Positions 59,248 to 64,000 of a DNA stretch of 64,000 nucleotides are shown in pieces; positions within the stretch are counted from its first letter, which is position 1; the number at the start of each line of letters is the position of its first letter. The translations under genes were made by a program, and so were the position numbers. The stretch is from NCBI RefSeq assembly GCF_000224145.3, contig NW_004190416.2, forward strand, positions 310,001 to 374,000. The letters run 5' to 3'. This stretch comes from Ciona intestinalis (lineage: Eukaryota; Chordata; Ascidiacea; Phlebobranchia; Cionidae). The notes beneath the pieces are model-generated. The model was not told the DNA's origin and searched no databases. It saw only the letters and a list, made by a program, of their open reading frames with translations.

Positions 59248-60272
59248 TCCTTCGACGTTTGAATTAGTGGTTTTCGTGTATTTTAGGCAAAACACGAAGC
59301 AGCAAACGTGTAATTGCACAACGCTATTTATACCTGTATTTAAAAGTCAAACTACAGCCGGGTATTCCCCTTAAATTGATGACATCACGATTGGCAGAGC
59401 CATGTTGATTACGTTGCAATTTTAATAATCACAAAATTTAAACTTTCAATGCTTGGAATCTTTAGTCACCTTTATGGCTTTCTATTCATTTTATTACGAT
59501 ATATATATGTTCTATGTAACTGTTTTCACTGTTTATTCGCAATTTACAAACTTTAAAACAAAGAAATACGTCAACATCATAGATATGTTAAGGTAATTTA
59601 ACTATGTTTCTATGTTAATAGTTTTCTTAGCACAGTTGGCAGAACTTTAATTCGTGTAAAAACTGTTTATATAATAAAGGTAAACATGCTTTAGAAAAAC
59701 GCAGGTGTTATATAACTTTTAAGTCGCTATAATGGTCATGATGTTTCTTTGAGTTTGCCATGCTTTTAAAATTTCAGTATTGTTTGCATTTTCTTGAAGT
59801 TTAAAAAAAAACAGGAATTAAAAGAAGGTAAACTTTAAAACTTATAAGGGTTTAAAAAGAATACATCTATGACTTGGACAAGATTAAGCATTGTTAGCAC
59901 GTGAGTTTAATTTACCTTTAGTAACAGGCAACAGCTCAAATGTAGATAAATATTCAAAATACCCTTGGAATATTTTTTCCTATATTACTATTTTACTAAT
60001 TGCTACAATAACAAATTTAGGCACTAGTGAAGAATCCTTCGGTACATAGCAGAATAGGCTGGTGGAAAGTGTTAGAGGTTGGTGGTTGGGTGTTAATGGT
60101 TAGGGGTTAGCGGTTATAGGGGTTAGTGTTTAGTGGTTAGCAAATAAGGGGGGGGGGGAGAATTCTTCATTAGCACCCAAATTTATATAGTAGGCTACTT
60201 AACCTTTTCTTTTTTGCTTTATAGGTGAATTCATATCTTTTTGTTGTCATGTTCTAACCTCATTCCATAGCA
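59248..60272. promoter_or_regulatory. Divergent intergenic region between ALG12 and RIC1
   Basis: About 1 kb between head-to-head starts, so both promoters are expected here. The only recognised element is the G-rich MITE at 60013-60182. No coding frame supported. Confidence 0.4.
60013..60182. mobile_element. G-rich MITE, second copy
   Basis: Related to 18553-18708: TTTAGGCACTAGTGAAGAAT at the left, TTAGCAAATAAGGGGGGG and TTCTTCATTAGCACCCAA at the right. Left arm is more diverged. Inner part is GGTTAG/GGGTTAG-rich. About 90 bp from the RIC1 start. Confidence 0.6.
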
Positions 60273-63200
60273 ATGTATTTTCCTGTATCGTGGCCAAAAT
60301 ACTTGTCAGTTGGCCAAGGAGGCAAGTCAAGGTTAAAGATCATCGCGTGCAATCGTTATCGAATGCTATTTGCTGTCTTGACGGAAACTACTTTAAGCAT
60401 ATGGCATTGCAAGGTAAGGGTTTTGTTGTTTTTATGGGATGTAGTTAAAAGGTATTAAAGTAAAACAGGCTATTGAAAGGTTTAATTTAATAAAGTTTGA
60501 ACTGTTGTTTCAAATTGTTTTTTCCCGATTTTTTTGGAAAATACATTAGGGATGAAATTACAGGCCATTTTTATTATTTATTGTTGTTTGCAGTTTAAAT
60601 AAAACTAGGCTCTATAATAAGTGTTAATTTTATTAGGTGTGTATGGCTAAATAAACGCATTGACACTACCAGGTCAATCTGTTATGTATTACTTTATTTG
60701 TATTTCAGTATTTTCTTTACATCGTTAGTCTCCTTGTTTATTCCTTAGCCTACTCTTGTTGCTCATTATTAATAGATGAAGAAACGCATGACTGTTTCAT
60801 GGCTTGCCCAAATAAATGGATCTAGTTAGGTTGGACAAAATACAATCTAAATATAAATCATTTGGTCTGTTTTATTATTGACTTATAGTTCTATTCAAAA
60901 TTGGTTTAAAATAAAAGTTTAAAGACATGGCCTTTTTGTGCAAGCCTGTGCTGTGATGAAAACATAAACATTTAAAAAACCATGAATTATTTATTAATGT
61001 GATACGGTAATTAGAGTTTCTTACCGTTGAACTTGAATTCGAGATTTTATAGGTTTTTCTACCATTAAACTTAATTAAGGTAAATATAGTTTATTAGCTT
61101 TGGAACAACTAACTTCAAACCACATTAAAATATGTCCACTTTACAATTTTCCACCCAGTCTAAATTATGAGGTAATTGCAGTTTTCCTTCCTCTTGAAAA
61201 GATATTAAATATATAATATGTATTATACATTTACATTACAATTTCCAACAGCCTTGTGTTGAGATTGTATGTTACCAACGTTGTCATTCATCTGTTGCAT
61301 CAGTTGGAACCAATGAACTCGCAGAATGGAGACAAGACAGCAGCATGATTGCAATAACAGTGAGTAAAAAATGAATGTAATGAATGTAACTTACTTTATC
61401 CTCGCGTGGCCAGAAAACAACAGTTGTTATAACACGGGTTTAACACCTCGTGCCAGCTTACAAGTTACCATGTATGTTACTTTCTGGGTAATTAGATCTA
61501 TCAAAATAATCTGCATCCATGTTTGCAATATTGCACCCGTGTTAAAAAAGACAAAAATAGTAAAGAGACTGTTTTAACTTAACTCACCACCAATGTAGTA
61601 TGACATTTTTTATATTTTCCACCACATATGTGTATAATTGTGGTGTTTGAAACCCAATGCCATACAAGACATTACAAAAAATGCAGTTCTTAAGGAGTCT
61701 ATACATATAACAAAATAAGAAAATTTAAAGCAAACAGCAGTTTGGGTTTTAATATCCCTTTCCGTACAAACATGAATGAAATTTGAACACTGTTAATTTT
61801 TATGACGGTCTACTTTAAACACAATGGTGGCAAGTGCAAACAATGTGTGTATAATCAATAATAGATTTAAATTTATTTTAATTATCAATACAGTAAAGGT
61901 AGTTAAAGAACCAAATGTAAATAAGTTGTTATGTGTGGTGCATATTTACATAGGTGAATAACAGGTCTGTTTTGTTTTCATAGTAACTTAAAGTGTGGGC
62001 ATTAGATTGCATTATAGCTGAGTATATGTTTATTTTACATTGGATCCTGTTCACAAAAAAACATTAAATTTCACACCATATTTCATATTATATTCATACC
62101 TAGTTATCATAGATTTATAATCACATTAACCTGTAAAGATATTTCAATTTTGTTACCTTTCACTCAACAAATATATCTATACATTGTTTAATCATATCAA
62201 CTTAAAAAAATTAATGGAAGTTTTTATCAATGAATGTACCTTTTATTATCCTAAAGTATCGTGAAAACTACAGTTGTTGTAATACAGGTGTTCTGTTTCA
62301 TACACTTTGTGCCTGCTTAGGAATTACAACATATGCAACTTTGTGGGTGATTCTATTTAAAGATATATTAGAAAAAGCATCATTTATGACCTAGTAACAA
62401 CTTATTGTTGTGTAGTATCAGCTTGATAGTATTAACTTATATATACTTGTGTTGTTAGACCTCTGAAGGTTACGTTCTACTTTACCAACTTGAACAAGAT
62501 GTTCGTGGAGATGACGGACTTCACTTGTACGAATATCAACAAACCAAAACCAACCAGGGCGACTCCAATGAAGTGGTTCCAGCATTAAGGTTGTCGCTGA
62601 AAGCAAACTTCAGTTATAAAGCTAAGATTACAAGGTGAGGGTGTACTGCTCTAATGTGAAAGCTAAAGAAACTGTGACAACTAAAAAGATGTTTGACTGT
62701 GTTTGCTAAATAAAAAAAAGGTTGGGGATTGCTAAAAAAAAGTTTGTTAAATGTTTTAAGCAGGTTTTAGGTGTCCGTACATACAGCCAAAGTATGTTAC
62801 ATTAAACAATGAAATTTCCTATAAGTTTGCGATCCCCTTGAATTGAACGGTTTTCACTTTATCTAACCACAATCAAACATTGTAGTTTGACATGCATCCA
62901 TGATGAACTACTTGTTGCATTGGAAGATGGGAGGCTTGAGATGATAACATGGGAGCCAACAAGCGATGTACAGAAGTCGATACATCTATGTGAGATTCCT
63001 TTCTCTGTTGATCTCCATGTAACAGGTAGTTAGATCTAGAGTGATCAAGTGTTTTAAGCGCTGTATTTATTTTGTGGGTGTTGTATTTTGAACAGAGGAG
63101 TTATGTTATAATTACTTTTTGTGTTGATCTGGTAGTATTACTAAGTTGTATATTGGATATCTCATTCTATGTGGGTGAAGTCTTTTTCGAGGTCTTGGGA

Positions 63201-63933
63201 TGTAGGCAGAGTTGGGCCATTACTCTAGGTTTACCTCTATCTCATATGGGTAATGTCGAGATTTGGTTCATAGGGTGCCTGGTGGTGGATCGTGTTATAA
63301 CAATTATAATTCCATCACAGGTTCCCAGTTAAAGAGTCGAGGAGTTCATGCAGTAGATATTGTGTACAGTCCTTTCCTCGAGGGCTTTGCTGTTATTTTA
63401 AGTGATGGCCGAGCAGCATTAGTAACCATGACACAACCTGATGATTCAACCAAAGACTCTTTACCGCTCGGTTGGAATGCTAGGGGAGTTTGGGCCCCAA
63501 TGATCGACCAAGCTACTTGTATTGCTGTGAACAATAAGTACAGACTGCTCGCATTCGGGACCGAAATGTGAGTTTTCTTTACTTTTTATTGTTTTTACAA
63601 AAACACGTTTATTTATATATGCTATATATTCAAAAATAAAGACTGTGTTTTTGCCCTTTTAAGGGTATTTATGTTGAGTCTAAAGATGTTTAAGCGTTTT
63701 TTTATAATTATTGATCATTTTTACATCAGCATCCTATTGAAGCTGGTCCGAAAATAAACCAATAAAAGGAAATATTGAATAAAACAGAAATGTTTATTAT
63801 TTTTATATATGGCTTCTATGTTTCAGGGGGACATGTTGTGTCTATGGCATCGACAATGTTACTGGGTGTCTACAACTCTCACACACGGTGGCGCTATCAC
63901 CAACACATTACCCCAACATATGCAAATCAGTTG
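60273..63933 (+). CDS. RIC1: RIC1, Rab6 GEF complex subunit, 5' part
   Basis: Six exons seen: 60273-60413, 61252-61359, 62459-62634, 62886-63025, 63321-63567, 63827-63933; phases agree, 306 residues before the window ends, so most of the gene (human about 1,400 residues) is missing. RIC1 with RGP1 activates RAB6 for retrograde traffic to the Golgi. Matching blocks: MYFPVSWPKYLSVG, FAVLTETTLSIW, LAEWRQDSSMIAITTSEGYV, LLVALEDGRLEMITWE, CEIPFSVDLHVTG, GVHAVDIVYSPFLEGFAVIL, DQATCIAVNNKYRLLAFGTE and YGIDNVTGCLQLSHTVAL. These form the start of the N-terminal WD40-like propeller. The last donor at 63933 leads out of the window. Family B elements lie in introns 2 (61380, 62222) and a family C copy in intron 4. 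Confidence 0.95.
61378..61492 (+). mobile_element. Family B element in a RIC1 intron
   Basis: GTAACTTACTTTATCCTCGC to CTTACAAGTTACCATGTATG; starts 18 bp after the exon 2 donor. Confidence 0.65.
62222..62348 (+). mobile_element. Family B element, diverged, in a RIC1 intron
   Basis: CTACAGTTGTTGTAATACAG and TTCTGTTTCATACACTTTGT, then GAATTACAACATATGCAACT. Confidence 0.5.
63160..63235 (+). repeat. Family C repeat in a RIC1 intron
   Basis: TATGTGGGTGAAGTCTTTTT and GGGATGTAGGCAGAGTTGGG; single diverged copy. Confidence 0.5.
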
Positions 63934-64000
63934 GTAAGACTCAAACCTATTTTCATTTTCATAGCATTACAGTTACAGGATGTTTTATTCCAAAAAAACT

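Noticed and set aside
1-64000. Retroviral, LTR, Polinton or other capsid-bearing elements
   Set aside because: No reverse transcriptase, integrase, capsid or polymerase motifs and no long terminal repeats were seen in any frame read.

Overview
The window reads as a tunicate genome, most likely Ciona. I infer this from AT-rich DNA with small GT-AG introns, chordate-type orthologues (RIC1, CHPF, MINDY4B, TRABD, ALG12, NOP16), a ribosomal-protein/nucleolar gene pair with the compact operon layout known from Ciona, and many short MITEs. All gene models below were assembled by eye from reading frames, splice sites and phase agreement. No similarity search could be run, so orthologue names rest on recognised motifs and remembered vertebrate sequences.

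Layout. 0-2.3 kb: 3' part of an unrecognised plus-strand gene. 2.7-12 kb: three minus-strand genes, RNASEH2A (6 exons), an intronless two-RRM glycine-rich hnRNP and TRABD (8 exons). 12.4-13.1 kb: a possible plus-strand gene for a 58-residue membrane micropeptide. 14.7-21.2 kb: a 12-exon minus-strand gene that looks like a class II cytokine receptor (signal peptide, paired FN3-like domains with the class II cysteine/tryptophan pattern, one membrane helix, cytoplasmic tail). 21.2-25.8 kb: no gene, packed with MITEs and a degenerate satellite. 25.8-30.3 kb: MINDY4B, a pseudo-deubiquitinase (11 exons, minus). 32.4-43.1 kb: a CHPF-like chondroitin polymerising factor (16 exons, minus), carrying a 50-N assembly gap and a duplicated exon. 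44.3-46.9 kb: an AtuA/DUF1446-family enzyme with a possible mitochondrial leader (4 exons, minus). 47.5-49.5 kb: RPS10 and NOP16 on the plus strand with an operon-like junction. 51.2-53.9 kb: a threonine-rich mucin-like membrane protein (plus). 54.4-59.2 kb: ALG12 (11 exons, minus). 60.3 kb to the end: 5' part of RIC1 (plus).

The genes are mostly unrelated housekeeping or secretory-pathway functions: RNASEH2A, RPS10, NOP16 and the hnRNP in nucleic-acid and ribosome biology; ALG12, CHPF and RIC1 in ER/Golgi glycosylation and traffic. The receptor and the mucin-like protein are cell-surface products. The most interesting items are the receptor, the MINDY4B pseudoenzyme with both catalytic residues replaced, the RPS10-NOP16 junction, the AtuA-like gene, and the allelic duplication beside the gap.

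Repeats include a widespread TA-flanked MITE (about 15 copies), a roughly 100-bp element (about 14 copies), a roughly 90-bp repeat often in tandem, two tRNA-derived SINE-like elements, a hAT-type element with a perfect 8-bp target duplication, a Harbinger-type MITE with TTA duplication, and minisatellites. I saw no retroviral or LTR element, no CRISPR array and no functional tRNA or rRNA gene.
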